Assembly: GCF_052076105.1 (NCBI RefSeq)
Contig: NZ_CP197245.1
Span: 3,224,001 to 3,288,000 of the forward strand
DNA: 64,000 nucleotides
Direction: 5' to 3'
Source: Tardiphaga sp052076105
Lineage (GTDB): Bacteria > Pseudomonadota > Alphaproteobacteria > Rhizobiales > Xanthobacteraceae
In this document: piece after piece, positions 40,012-49,063 of the stretch
Layout of the letters: the number at the start of each line of letters is the position of its first letter
How positions within the stretch are numbered: the stretch's first letter is position 1
Program-made: the position numbers and the translations under genes
Notes under the pieces: model-generated
What the model was told of the DNA's origin: nothing
Databases searched by the model: none
What the model saw: the letters and a program-made list of their open reading frames with translations, nothing else

Positions 40012-40629
40012 TTACAGACCGGCACTTCCATGCAGCACCGGCCGATAGCCGGCGCTAAATGCATTCAGCGTCGATGGCGGCGTCAGCAATTGCGCGTCGA
40101 AGAGTTTTCCGACCGAGGCGCTATAGCCCGCAAACGACCACTGCAACGCCCGCCCCTGCGCGATCAAATAGCTCTCACCACCCGCCTGTACCATCGCCCC
40201 ATCCGGCAATGCCTCGATCAGTTCGTTCAGCGGGTGCAGTCGCTTCTTGCGCCCCTCCAGCCGTTCCCGATGCAGCACCGCATCGATCTCCGTCGCCCGC
40301 ACACGCGTGACGCCGTTGCCCTCCTCCCACGCTGCGCGAAAGCGGTTCGCGTCTTCGCGGCGGCAGTAGAAGCATGGGCGGTGACCGGCCGCGAAGGATG
40401 TGGCCTCGTCGAGGAAGAACAGCTCGGTCCAGCTGCGTGTCGCCATCACATCGCGGCGACGCCCGCGGAATTCGCAGACGCAGGTGATCCAGGCTGGATT
40501 GGACCAGCGCCTGTTCAGAAGCGTTTTGCTCGAGGGATCATGGATGATGCCACGATTGCCGGTGAACGTTCCGCGCTCCGGCGTCGCGACGATATCGCCT
40601 GTCGGCGTGACACGATTTTGCAGTGGCAA
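40012..40629 (-). CDS. Conserved hypothetical protein
   Basis: 205 residues, no named family recognised. It contains AWITCVCEFRGRRRDVMA and GHRPCFYCRREDANRF, whose cysteines (CVC, CxxC) could bind a metal, and is rich in Arg and Trp. The start is taken as TTG at 40629 because GAGGAGACGCGA lies directly before it; the frame is open further upstream to 40704 but that part overlaps the phosphoribosyltransferase end. It follows that gene on the same strand. Confidence 0.6.
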   Translation of the reverse strand: MPLQNRVTPTGDIVATPERGTFTGNRGIIHDPSSKTLLNRRWSNPAWITCVCEFRGRRRDVMATRSWTELFFLDEATSFAAGHRPCFYCRREDANRFRAAWEEGNGVTRVRATEIDAVLHRERLEGRKKRLHPLNELIEALPDGAMVQAGGESYLIAQGRALQWSFAGYSASVGKLFDAQLLTPPSTLNAFSAGYRPVLHGSAGL

Positions 40630-40652
40630 TCGCGTCTCCTCGCAACGAGAGC

Positions 40653-41177
40653 CTAGCCAGCGCCTTCGCGCATCGGCGGCTGGAACGACAGGCCGAGATC
40701 CCACGGGAAGAAGATCCAGGTATCCTGCGAAACTTCGGTGATGAAGGTGTCGACCAGAGGTCGCCCCATCGGCTTGGCATAGACCGTCGCAAAGTGCGCT
40801 TTGGGCAGCATGTCGCGGACAATGCGCGCCGTCTTGCCGGTATCGACGAGATCATCGATGATCAGGAGGCCCTTGCCGTCGCCACCACCGAATTTCAGTG
40901 CATCGGCCGAGAGCCCCTTCAGCACCTGCAATTCGCCGCGCTTGTTGTGCTCGTAACTGGCGATACAAACCGTATCGATGACACGGACGCCAAGCTCGCG
41001 CGCCACGATCGCTGCCGGCACGAGGCCGCCACGCGTGATGGCGATGATCGCATGAAATGGACCTGCGCTGTTCAGTCGCCAGGTCAGCGCGCGGCAGTCG
41101 CGATGGAATTGATCCCAGGACACCGGGAATGCCTTGCCGGCGCGCTCCTCAGCGCTCAATTCCGGATGATCGGCCAT
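40653..41177 (-). CDS. gpt: Xanthine-guanine phosphoribosyltransferase
   Basis: 174 residues. The PRPP-binding loop is LLIIDDLVDTGKTARIV (about 105-121), and AITRGGLVPAAIVARELGVR is the upstream Gpt signature. It salvages guanine and xanthine to nucleotides in the cytoplasm. WIFFPWDLGLSFQPP near the C-terminus is characteristic of alphaproteobacterial Gpt. Confidence 0.9.
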   Translation of the reverse strand: MADHPELSAEERAGKAFPVSWDQFHRDCRALTWRLNSAGPFHAIIAITRGGLVPAAIVARELGVRVIDTVCIASYEHNKRGELQVLKGLSADALKFGGGDGKGLLIIDDLVDTGKTARIVRDMLPKAHFATVYAKPMGRPLVDTFITEVSQDTWIFFPWDLGLSFQPPMREGAG

Positions 41178-41240
41178 GTTCGTCTCCTTGCATCAGTCGC
41201 CCTCAGGCGGCCGGACTTATGTTGATTGACTCGTTTAATT

Positions 41241-41975
41241 TCACTTGGGCGTATTGATTGTCGCCAACATCGCCTTGACGGCCTCCATTGCCGCATTGAG
41301 CTTATCCTGATCCCGCGAACGCACCACCAGATGGGTGTTCGGCTTGCCCTGCTCATCCATGAACGGATAGCTGCCAATGATCGTATCCGGATGCGCCTTC
41401 GCGATATCGCGCAGCGGACCGCCGACATCGCCTTCACGCGCATTGGCCTTCACCGTGTCGGACAGCATGCGTAGGCCGGACTTCAGCTTTGGCGCAACGA
41501 TGTCCATCATCGCCTGCATGATAGACGGCACGCCGGCCATCACGATCACATTGTCGATCTTGAAACCGGGTGCCAAAATCGTTGCGCTCTGGATCAGGTC
41601 GGCGCCGTCGGGAATGCGGGCCATCCGCAGCCGGGCTTCGTTGAGATCAGCGCCGAAACGCTCCTGAAAGCGCGCGACCACTTCGGGATGATGATCGATC
41701 TTGACGCCGAACGCCTTGGCCACCGCATCCGCCGTGATGTCGTCATGGGTGGGTCCGATGCCGCCAGTGGTAAAAACGTAGGTGTAGCGTTTACGCAGCG
41801 CATCGAGTGCCGCGACGATATCCGGCTCATCGTCGGAGACGACGCGGACTTCCTTGAGGTCGATGCCGATATTAGTGAGATACTCGGCAATGAAGCCGAT
41901 GTTCTTGTCCTTGGTCCGACCTGACAGAATCTCGTCGCCGATCACCAGGATGCCCGCGGTCACAATCTCGGTCAT
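41241..41975 (-). CDS. CinA-like molybdopterin-binding domain protein
   Basis: 244 residues from ATG 41975. GILVIGDEILSGRTKDKN and the VFTTGGIGPTHDDITADAVA loop are the MoaB/MogA-type (MoCF) domain signature of CinA and related proteins. The C-terminal amidase domain of full CinA is missing, so this is the short COG1058 form, possibly a nucleotide pyrophosphatase. It lies upstream of gpt on the same strand and divergent from the Anbu cluster. Confidence 0.87.
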   Translation of the reverse strand: MTEIVTAGILVIGDEILSGRTKDKNIGFIAEYLTNIGIDLKEVRVVSDDEPDIVAALDALRKRYTYVFTTGGIGPTHDDITADAVAKAFGVKIDHHPEVVARFQERFGADLNEARLRMARIPDGADLIQSATILAPGFKIDNVIVMAGVPSIMQAMMDIVAPKLKSGLRMLSDTVKANAREGDVGGPLRDIAKAHPDTIIGSYPFMDEQGKPNTHLVVRSRDQDKLNAAMEAVKAMLATINTPK

Positions 41976-42196
41976 TCGTCGTTCCTCACCATTCCCGGGA
42001 CCATGCGCAGGCAAAGTCCTGATGTCACGGGGTTTTGCTGCCGAAACGAGCAGCGTCCAGCCGTTTTTTCAGGCAGCTTTACACGCATCTCATACGAATT
42101 GCTCTTGTTGAATGCATATCGTGCTGGCCCGCCCCTTGCTACCATCCCTTTCAGTCGTGCAATCTCCGTACGGCCTCGAAACAACAGTCAGGGTAC

Positions 42197-43615
42197 ATGG
42201 CAGTCGCGTTCGACGAAATGAACGGGCCCCAAGGCGAGCTCCGCCCGGCCTATGAAGAACTCTCCCGTTGGCTCCAGGAGACGCCTCCGGACGCTTTGGA
42301 ACATCGCCGCCAGGAAGCGGAGCTGCTGTTCCGCCGGATCGGCATCACCTTCGCGGTTTACGGCGACTCCGAATCCACCGAACGCCTGATCCCCTTCGAC
42401 GTCATTCCGCGGATCATTTCCGGCAAGGAATGGACCCTGCTGGAAAAGGGCCTGAAGCAGCGCACCCGCGCCATCAACATGTTCCTCAAGGACATCTATC
42501 ACGGCCGCGAAATCCTCCGCGCCGGCCTGATCCCGGATGACCTGATCTTCCAGAACCCGGTGTTCCGTCCGGAGATGAACGGCCAGGACGTCCCGCACGA
42601 TGTCTATGTGCACATCGCCGGCATCGATATCGTCCGCACCAATCCGGATGAATTCTTCGTTCTCGAGGACAATGCCCGCACCCCCTCCGGCGTCTCCTAT
42701 ATGCTGGAGAACCGCGAGATCATGATGCGGCTTTTCCCCGACCTGTTCGCGCGGCATCGCGTCGCGCCGGTCGAGAAATATCCGGACGAACTATTGTCCT
42801 GTCTGCGCTCCGTCGCACCGCGATCTGCCTCGACAGAACCGACCGTCGCGCTGATGACACCCGGCGTCTACAACTCGGCTTACTACGAACACTCGTTCCT
42901 GGCCGACAAGCTCGGCGTCGAACTGGTCGAGGGCCGCGACCTCATCGTCAAGAACGATGAAGTCTTCATGCGCACCACCGAAGGGCTCAAACGCGTCGAC
43001 GTGATCTATCGCCGCGTCGATGACGATTTTCTGGATCCCCTCACCTTCCGCCCGGATTCAGCGCTCGGCGTCCCCGGCCTGATGTCCGCCTATATGGCCG
43101 GCAATGTCACGCTGGCCAATGCAGTCGGCACCGGCATCGCCGATGATAAGGCGATCTACAGCTACATGCCGGAAGTGGTGAAGTTCTATCTCGGCGAAGA
43201 ACCGATCCTGAAGAATGTGCCGACCTGGCGCTGCCGTGAAGCCGGCGATCTCGCTTATGTGCTCGATCACTTGAGCGAACTCGTGGTCAAGGAAGTCCAT
43301 GGCTCCGGAGGCTACGGCATGCTGATCGGTCCGGCCGCCACCAAGGCGACCATCGAAGCCTTCCGCGACAAGCTCAAGCGCGAGCCCGAAGGCTTCATCG
43401 CCCAGCCGACGCTGGCGCTGTCGACCTGCCCGACCTGCACCGAGTCAGGCCTGGCACCAAGGCACGTCGATCTTCGTCCCTTCGTGCTCACCGGCAGCAA
43501 GAGCGTCTCCATCGTAGCCGGCGGCCTGACCCGCGTGGCGCTGAAGGAAGGCTCGCTGGTGGTGAATTCCAGCCAGGGAGGCGGCACCAAGGATACGTGG
43601 ATACTCGACGAATAA
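42197..43615 (+). CDS. Circularly permuted ATP-grasp protein of the Anbu cluster (COG2308)
   Basis: 472 residues, first gene of the Anbu cluster. IPFDVIPRIISGKEWTLLEK, RTRAINMFLKDIYHGREILR, VLEDNARTPSGVSYMLENR and VVKEVHGSGGYGMLIGP are characteristic of the type 2 circularly permuted ATP-grasp family. ATP-grasp enzymes join carboxylates to amines, so a peptide-like bond formation is predicted; no substrate is known. ATG 42197 follows CAGGGTAC. 62 bp separate it from the next gene. Confidence 0.9.
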   Translation: MAVAFDEMNGPQGELRPAYEELSRWLQETPPDALEHRRQEAELLFRRIGITFAVYGDSESTERLIPFDVIPRIISGKEWTLLEKGLKQRTRAINMFLKDIYHGREILRAGLIPDDLIFQNPVFRPEMNGQDVPHDVYVHIAGIDIVRTNPDEFFVLEDNARTPSGVSYMLENREIMMRLFPDLFARHRVAPVEKYPDELLSCLRSVAPRSASTEPTVALMTPGVYNSAYYEHSFLADKLGVELVEGRDLIVKNDEVFMRTTEGLKRVDVIYRRVDDDFLDPLTFRPDSALGVPGLMSAYMAGNVTLANAVGTGIADDKAIYSYMPEVVKFYLGEEPILKNVPTWRCREAGDLAYVLDHLSELVVKEVHGSGGYGMLIGPAATKATIEAFRDKLKREPEGFIAQPTLALSTCPTCTESGLAPRHVDLRPFVLTGSKSVSIVAGGLTRVALKEGSLVVNSSQGGGTKDTWILDE

Positions 43616-43677
43616 TTCTCGAAACAGGCAACCGGACTTCGACCGACGATCCAATTTTCAAAGAGTAACATTCCCGC

Positions 43678-44622
43678 ATGCTGTCGCGCACCGCCGAAAA
43701 CCTGTACTGGCTAGCCCGCTACGTCGAACGCGCCGAATATCTCGCACGCACGATCGAGGCGACGCTGCGCGTCACCGCGCTGCCGAATACGTATATCGGC
43801 CAGACCAATGAGTGGGACTCGGCGCTGCTCACCGCAGGCGTCAGTGCGTCCTTTTATGAACTGTACGAGGAAGCCAACGAGACCAACGTCGTCGAATATC
43901 TCTCGTTCTCGACGGCCAATCCCTCCTCGATCCGCAATTGCATCGAGGCGGCGCGGCTGAACTCGCGTTCCGTGCGCACCGCACTGACCGGCGAGATGTG
44001 GGACACCATCAACAGCGCGTGGCTGGAGCTGCAGTCGGTCTGGAGCGGCGGCGCCAAGACACGCGAGCAACTGGCGAACTTCCTGCGCTTCGTGCAGGAG
44101 ACATCGCTGCGCTTCGACGGCTCAGCCTACCGCACCATGCTGCGCAACGATGCCTACTGGTTTTCGCGGCTCGGCCTGCATCTGGAACGCGCCGACAATA
44201 CCGCGCGCATTCTCGATGTGAAATATCATCTGCTGCTGCCCGAGGACGAACATGTCGGCGGCCCGCTCGATTACTATCAGTGGACCTCGATCCTGCGGTC
44301 GGTGTCGGCGCTCACGGCCTATCACTGGGTCTATCGCGAGACGCTGAAGCCCTGGCTGATCGCGGACCTTTTGATCCTCAACGACACGCTGCCGCGCTCG
44401 CTGGCGAGCTGCTACGGCAATCTGGTACGCAATCTCGACCAGATCGGCGTGTCCTATGGCCGCCAAGGCGCCGCCCAGCGCCATGCCCGCGGCGTCCGCA
44501 ACAGGCTTGAACACAGCAATATGCAGGATATCTTCCAGCACGGCCTGCATGAATTCATCCAGGAATTCATTGCGGACAATAGCCGCCTTGGCGACATCAT
44601 CTCCAAGCAATATCTGATTTGA
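43678..44622 (+). CDS. Alpha-E domain protein of the Anbu cluster (COG2307, DUF403)
   Basis: 314 residues, all-helical, starting MLSRTAENLYWLARYVERAE, the conserved family N-terminus. RADNTARILDVKYHLLLP and the paired RDN/ERA motifs recur along the chain. The family always travels with the permuted ATP-grasp and transglutaminase genes and is thought to be a partner in their predicted peptide modification; the activity is unknown. Confidence 0.92.
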   Translation: MLSRTAENLYWLARYVERAEYLARTIEATLRVTALPNTYIGQTNEWDSALLTAGVSASFYELYEEANETNVVEYLSFSTANPSSIRNCIEAARLNSRSVRTALTGEMWDTINSAWLELQSVWSGGAKTREQLANFLRFVQETSLRFDGSAYRTMLRNDAYWFSRLGLHLERADNTARILDVKYHLLLPEDEHVGGPLDYYQWTSILRSVSALTAYHWVYRETLKPWLIADLLILNDTLPRSLASCYGNLVRNLDQIGVSYGRQGAAQRHARGVRNRLEHSNMQDIFQHGLHEFIQEFIADNSRLGDIISKQYLI

Positions 44623-44663
44623 GCCAGCCTCGCGGCTCTTTCGGCAGATTCGGACACGTTGCC

Positions 44664-45506
44664 ATGCGCCTGCGTATCGCCCATTCGACGACCTATCGCT
44701 ATGAGCCACCGGCTTCGGGCGTGATCCAGATTCTGCGCATGACGCCGGGCAGCCATGACGGCCAGTATGTCGCCGAGTGGCAGATCGACGTCTCCACCGA
44801 TTCCCGCCTCGATCTGCATGAGGACGCATTCGGCAACATCACCCATGTGCTGACGCATGGGCCGATTTCGGACCTGACCGTCAGTGTCGAGGGCCTGATC
44901 GACACCCAGGACACCGGCGGCGTGCTGAAGGGCACGGACGAGCGGTTTCCGCCAAGCCTGTTCCTGCGCCAGACCGACCTGACCGATGTCAGCCCGGCGA
45001 TGCAGGTCTTTACGAAGGACCTTGTGCCGGGCGCGGAAACCGACGTGCTCGGCTTCCTGCATGCGCTGATGATGGCCATCAACGAGCACATGACCTTCGA
45101 CACCGATCCAACCAGCACCGGCACGTCGGCCAGCGAGGCCTTCATCGGCAAGCGCGGCGTCTGCCAGGATTACGCGCATATCTTCATCGCCTGTGCCCGC
45201 TCGGCCGGCGTACCCGCCCGCTTCGTCTCCGGCCATTTCTGGCGTGCCGATGGCGAGATCAACCAGCTGGCCGGGCATGCCTGGGCCGAGGCCTATGTGC
45301 CGGATCTCGGCTGGGTCGGCTTCGATCCCGCCAATGCCATCTGCACCACCGACGCCCATGCCCGTGTTGCCATCGGCCTGGATTACCTCGGGGCAGCCCC
45401 GGTCCGCGGCACCCGCTATGGCGGCGGCACGGAAACCCTGACTGTGGCCGTCAAGGTCGATCAGGCCAATGGCCGCGGCCAGTCGCAGTCACAGAGCCAG
45501 TCCTGA
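44664..45506 (+). CDS. Transglutaminase-like protease of the Anbu cluster
   Basis: 280 residues. An N-terminal beta domain (MRLRIAHSTTYRYEPPASGV) precedes the transglutaminase core with a full triad: Cys167 in KRGVCQDYAH, His205 in AGHAWAEAY and Asp221 in FDPANAICTT. Likely a cysteine peptidase or amide-forming enzyme acting in the cytoplasm. The frame is open from 44619, but ATG 44664 begins at the conserved N-terminus. It ends in a QSQSQSQS tail. Confidence 0.9.
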   Translation: MRLRIAHSTTYRYEPPASGVIQILRMTPGSHDGQYVAEWQIDVSTDSRLDLHEDAFGNITHVLTHGPISDLTVSVEGLIDTQDTGGVLKGTDERFPPSLFLRQTDLTDVSPAMQVFTKDLVPGAETDVLGFLHALMMAINEHMTFDTDPTSTGTSASEAFIGKRGVCQDYAHIFIACARSAGVPARFVSGHFWRADGEINQLAGHAWAEAYVPDLGWVGFDPANAICTTDAHARVAIGLDYLGAAPVRGTRYGGGTETLTVAVKVDQANGRGQSQSQSQS

Positions 45507-45641
45507 ACAACCTCAGGCTGGTTTTCCGAGGTTGCCCGGGCGATACCCACCGCGTAAGACGCTTCCCTGTATTATTCTGGAGCGCGATCGGACGCAAAAC
45601 CGTGGTCCACTTTTGCTGATCGCGCTCGCAAGGGACCAAAG

Positions 45642-46388
45642 ATGACCTATTGCTGCGGAATTCTCGTCAAGGACGGCCTGGTGATGATCGCGGACACGCG
45701 CACCAATGCCGGGCTCGACAACATTTCGACTTTCCGCAAGCTGCACATCTTCAACCAGCCCGGCGACCGCATCATGGCGGTGGCCTCGGCAGGCAACCTG
45801 GCCATCAGCCAATCGGTGCTCTCCACCCTGAGCGAGGGGCTGGAGAACCCGACCACGGGCGAGCTAGAGACCCTGCTGAACGCCCCGACGATGTTTCAGG
45901 CCGCGCAGCGCATCGGCCGCGCCATCCGGCACGTCAACGCCACCGAGGGCAAGGCGCTGGAGGCCGAGGATATCAATTTCGACGTCTCGTTCCTGTTCGG
46001 CGGCCAGATCAAGGGCGCCAAGATGCGGCTGTTCATGATCTACCCGGCCGGCAACTTCATCGAATGCACGGTGGACACGCCCTATCTGCAGATCGGAGAG
46101 CACAAATACGGCAAGCCGGTGCTCGACCGCGCGATGCATTACGACGTCGAACTCTATGAGGCGCTCAAGACCGGCCTGATCTCGATGGACTCGACCATGC
46201 GCTCCAATATCGGCGTCGGCCTGCCGATCGATGTGCTGGTGGTGCGCACCGATGTCTGCGACGCCGATCTCAATCACCGTATCGAAGCCGGCGAGCCCTA
46301 TTTCCACGACCTGCGCTCGCGCTGGTCGGCAGCACTGCGCGCGGCGCATCAAAACATTCCGCGCCCGCCCTACAAGAAAGACAATTGA
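45642..46388 (+). CDS. Anbu, proteasome-like peptidase
   Basis: 248 residues of the Anbu (ancestral beta subunit, COG3484) family, related to proteasome and HslV subunits. It begins MTYCCGILVKDGLVMIADTR; Thr2, exposed after Met removal, is the expected N-terminal nucleophile, with the Asp of ADTRTN and the Lys of FRKLHIF completing the NTN site. It assembles in the cytoplasm. It stands 135 bp after the transglutaminase gene, and its stop overlaps the following GNAT start. Confidence 0.93.
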   Translation: MTYCCGILVKDGLVMIADTRTNAGLDNISTFRKLHIFNQPGDRIMAVASAGNLAISQSVLSTLSEGLENPTTGELETLLNAPTMFQAAQRIGRAIRHVNATEGKALEAEDINFDVSFLFGGQIKGAKMRLFMIYPAGNFIECTVDTPYLQIGEHKYGKPVLDRAMHYDVELYEALKTGLISMDSTMRSNIGVGLPIDVLVVRTDVCDADLNHRIEAGEPYFHDLRSRWSAALRAAHQNIPRPPYKKDN

Positions 46389-46906
46389 GCGCGGCCGCGA
46401 TGACCGCAGTTCCGATGAAATGGCGCATCATGACGGAGGCGGACCTGCCGTCCGTCCTCGCCATCGCCGATGCCGTTCATCCCGATTTTCCCGAAGACGA
46501 GGTCGTGTTCGCGAACCGCATGGCGCTGAATCCAACCGGCTGCGCCGTGCTGGAAGGCCAAGACGGCATCAAAGGTTACGCCATCTGCCATCCCTGGCAG
46601 TTCAAGGCGCCACCGCCACTGAACAGCCTGCTGACGATGCCTGCCGCGCCGTCAACCTTCTACATTCACGATCTCGCATTGTTGCCCGAAATTCGCAGAT
46701 CCGGCGCCGCGACCGTCGCCGTCGATATGATGGCGGCATGCGCCAGGTTGATGCAACTGCCCAACATGACGCTTGTTGCCGTCAACAATTCAGTTCATTT
46801 TTGGCAACGGCACGATTTCACCATCCTGCGCGATTCCGAACTGGATCAGAAACTGCAAAGCTACGGCGACAACGCACGCTTCATGGTCCGGGATCTCTCA
46901 AAATAA
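46385..46906 (+). CDS. GNAT-family N-acetyltransferase
   Basis: 173 residues. DLALLPEIRRSGAATVAVDM matches the acetyl-CoA binding motif A region (R-x-x-G/A), followed by LVAVNNSVHFWQRHDF as in GNAT C-terminal strands. It may acetylate an amino group of a small molecule or peptide. The TTG at 46385 overlaps the Anbu stop; ATG 46400 and 46415 are alternative starts. The tight link to anbu suggests it belongs to the cluster here. Confidence 0.8.
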   Translation: MSAAAMTAVPMKWRIMTEADLPSVLAIADAVHPDFPEDEVVFANRMALNPTGCAVLEGQDGIKGYAICHPWQFKAPPPLNSLLTMPAAPSTFYIHDLALLPEIRRSGAATVAVDMMAACARLMQLPNMTLVAVNNSVHFWQRHDFTILRDSELDQKLQSYGDNARFMVRDLSK

Positions 46907-46956
46907 AGACCTCACTCAAAAAGACCTCTCGTAAAAAGAAAACAGGGACGAAACAG

Positions 46957-47715
46957 ATGACCAACAAGATCGCACTCGTGACCGGAGCTGGCACCGGCGT
47001 CGGCCGTGCCGCGTCGCTCGCGCTGATGAATACCGGTTTCACCGTCGTGCTCGCCGGTCGCCGGCTCGAACTGCTGCAAGAGACCCAGAAGCTCGGCGCA
47101 GCCAATGGCGGCAAGAGCCTTCCCGTGAGCGCCGACATGGCCGACCCCGCCTCGATCGCCGCGCTGTTCGCGAAAATCATGCAGGAATTCGGCCGGCTCG
47201 ACGTGCTGTTCAACAATGCCGGCATGGGCGCGCCGGCAATCCCGTTCGAAGACCTCGGCCTCGAACAGTGGCAGGCTGTGGTGAACACCAATCTCACTGC
47301 GCCGTTCCTGTGTACGCAGCATGCCTTCCGCATCATGAAGGATCAGACGCCCCGCGGCGGCCGCATCATCAATAACGGCTCGATCTCGGCGCATGCACCG
47401 CGCCCGTTCTCGGCCGCCTACACGTCGACCAAACACGCCATCACCGGCCTGACCAAGGCCAGCAATCTCGACGGCCGCGCCTATGACATCGCCGTCGGCC
47501 AGGTCGATATCGGCAACGCCGCCACACCCATGACCGACCGCATGGTCAACGGCCCCGGCGTGCTGCAGCCTGACGGCACCTCGAAGCAGGAGCCACGCAT
47601 GGACGCCAAAGCCGTCGGCGACGCCGTCGCCTATATGGCCGGCCTGCCGCTCGACGCCAATGTGCTGACCATGACGGTCATGGCAACGAAGATGCCGTTC
47701 GTCGGACGCGGCTAA
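46957..47715 (+). CDS. Short-chain dehydrogenase/reductase
   Basis: 252 residues. The cofactor motif is VTGAGTGVGRAASLAL (TGxxxGxG), NNAG is present in FNNAGMGAP, and the active site is Ser (NNGSISAHAP) with YTSTKHA (YxxxK). It uses NAD(P) to reduce or oxidise an unknown carbonyl or alcohol. ATG 46957 is preceded by AGGGACGAAAC. Confidence 0.9.
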   Translation: MTNKIALVTGAGTGVGRAASLALMNTGFTVVLAGRRLELLQETQKLGAANGGKSLPVSADMADPASIAALFAKIMQEFGRLDVLFNNAGMGAPAIPFEDLGLEQWQAVVNTNLTAPFLCTQHAFRIMKDQTPRGGRIINNGSISAHAPRPFSAAYTSTKHAITGLTKASNLDGRAYDIAVGQVDIGNAATPMTDRMVNGPGVLQPDGTSKQEPRMDAKAVGDAVAYMAGLPLDANVLTMTVMATKMPFVGRG

Positions 47716-47793
47716 AACGTAACCCGCCTCAGCGGCATTACGATTGCATGACATAAGGAGCCGCGGCATCATCGCCGCGGTTTCGGGGGATTC

Positions 47794-49044
47794 ATGCTGC
47801 AGCTACAATCGGCGTTCGGCGTCATCGCACTTTTGGGGATCGCCTGGGCGCTCGGTGAAAACCGCAGCAAAGTGTCGCTGAGACAGGCCACGATCGGTCT
47901 CGCATTGACGATCCTCACTGCCGCGGCCCTGCTGAAGCTTCCCGTCGTGACCCGCGCCTTCAGCAGCATCAACGATGCTGTCAGTACCATCGCCGCAGCG
48001 TCGCGCGCCGGCACATCTTTCGTGTTCGGTTATCTCGGCGGCGGCGCATTGCCGTTCGATCTCAAGAATCCCGGCGCGGATTTCGTGCTCGCGCTGCAGG
48101 CGCTCCCTGTGGTGCTGATCATCAGCGTGCTGACCAGCCTGTTGTTCTACTGGCGTATCCTGCCGCCGATCGTGCGTGGCATGGCGTGGCTGCTCGAACG
48201 CACACTCGGCATCGGTGGCGCAGTCGGGCTGTCAACGGCCGCGAACATCTTTCTGGGCATGGTCGAGGCCCCGTTGTTTATTCGCCCCTATCTCGCGCAG
48301 CTCACGCGCAGCGAACTGTTTCTGGTGATGACCGGCGGCATGGCGGGAATCGCCGGCACCGTGCTGGTGCTCTATGCCACTTTCATGGCGCCGCTGATCC
48401 CCGATGCCTCGGCGCATTTCGTGATTGCGTCCGTGCTCTCGGCGCCGGCGGCAATCCTCGTCAGCCTGATCATGGTGCCTGAGACCGAGGATCGTCGCAC
48501 CGGCGGATTGCTCGCCAATCCGGGCGCATCGGCCACGAGCACGATAGATGCGATCGTCAAGGGCACGAGTGCGGGCATCGAACTGCTTGTCAACATCATC
48601 GCCCTGCTGCTGGTCTTCGTGGCGCTGATGTATCTGATGAACGCCATCCTCATGATGATGCCGACGATCGGAGGAACGCCGATCTCGGTCCAGCGGATGC
48701 TGGGCTACCTGATGGCGCCGATATGCTGGCTGATGGGCCTGCCGTGGGACCAGGCGCTGACCGCGGGCTCGCTGATGGGCGTCAAGACGATCCTCAACGA
48801 GTTGATCGCCTATGTTCAATTGGCGAAGCTTGGTCCCGATGCGCTGGATGCGCGCTCGCGCCTCATCATGCTTTATGCGCTGTGCGGATTCGCAAATTTT
48901 GCCAGCCTCGGAATCATGATCGGAGGCCTGGGCACCATGGCCCCGGAGCGTCGCAACGAAATCAATGCGCTCGGTGTGAAGTCGATCGTCTCGGGCACGC
49001 TGACGACCTGCCTGATGGGCGCGATCGTGGGCATGCTCACCTGA
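47794..49044 (+). CDS. Concentrative nucleoside transporter (NupC family)
   Basis: 416 residues with about ten membrane helices. SFVFGYLGGGALPF, GVGAP-like FLGMVEAPLFIRPYLAQLTR and LATMSGTAF-like FLVMTGGMAGIAGTVLVLYA are signatures of the CNT family, which imports nucleosides with protons or sodium. The late LGTMAPERRNEINALGVKSI is also typical. It is consistent with purine salvage by the gpt product encoded upstream. Confidence 0.88.
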   Translation: MLQLQSAFGVIALLGIAWALGENRSKVSLRQATIGLALTILTAAALLKLPVVTRAFSSINDAVSTIAAASRAGTSFVFGYLGGGALPFDLKNPGADFVLALQALPVVLIISVLTSLLFYWRILPPIVRGMAWLLERTLGIGGAVGLSTAANIFLGMVEAPLFIRPYLAQLTRSELFLVMTGGMAGIAGTVLVLYATFMAPLIPDASAHFVIASVLSAPAAILVSLIMVPETEDRRTGGLLANPGASATSTIDAIVKGTSAGIELLVNIIALLLVFVALMYLMNAILMMMPTIGGTPISVQRMLGYLMAPICWLMGLPWDQALTAGSLMGVKTILNELIAYVQLAKLGPDALDARSRLIMLYALCGFANFASLGIMIGGLGTMAPERRNEINALGVKSIVSGTLTTCLMGAIVGMLT

Positions 49045-49063
49045 GACACGCCGCCAGCGCCGG

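Noticed and set aside
46231..47715. 494-codon frame joining the Anbu 3' region, GNAT and SDR
   Set aside because: Only the part from 46957 is coding (SDR); before that it reads anbu and the GNAT gene out of frame.
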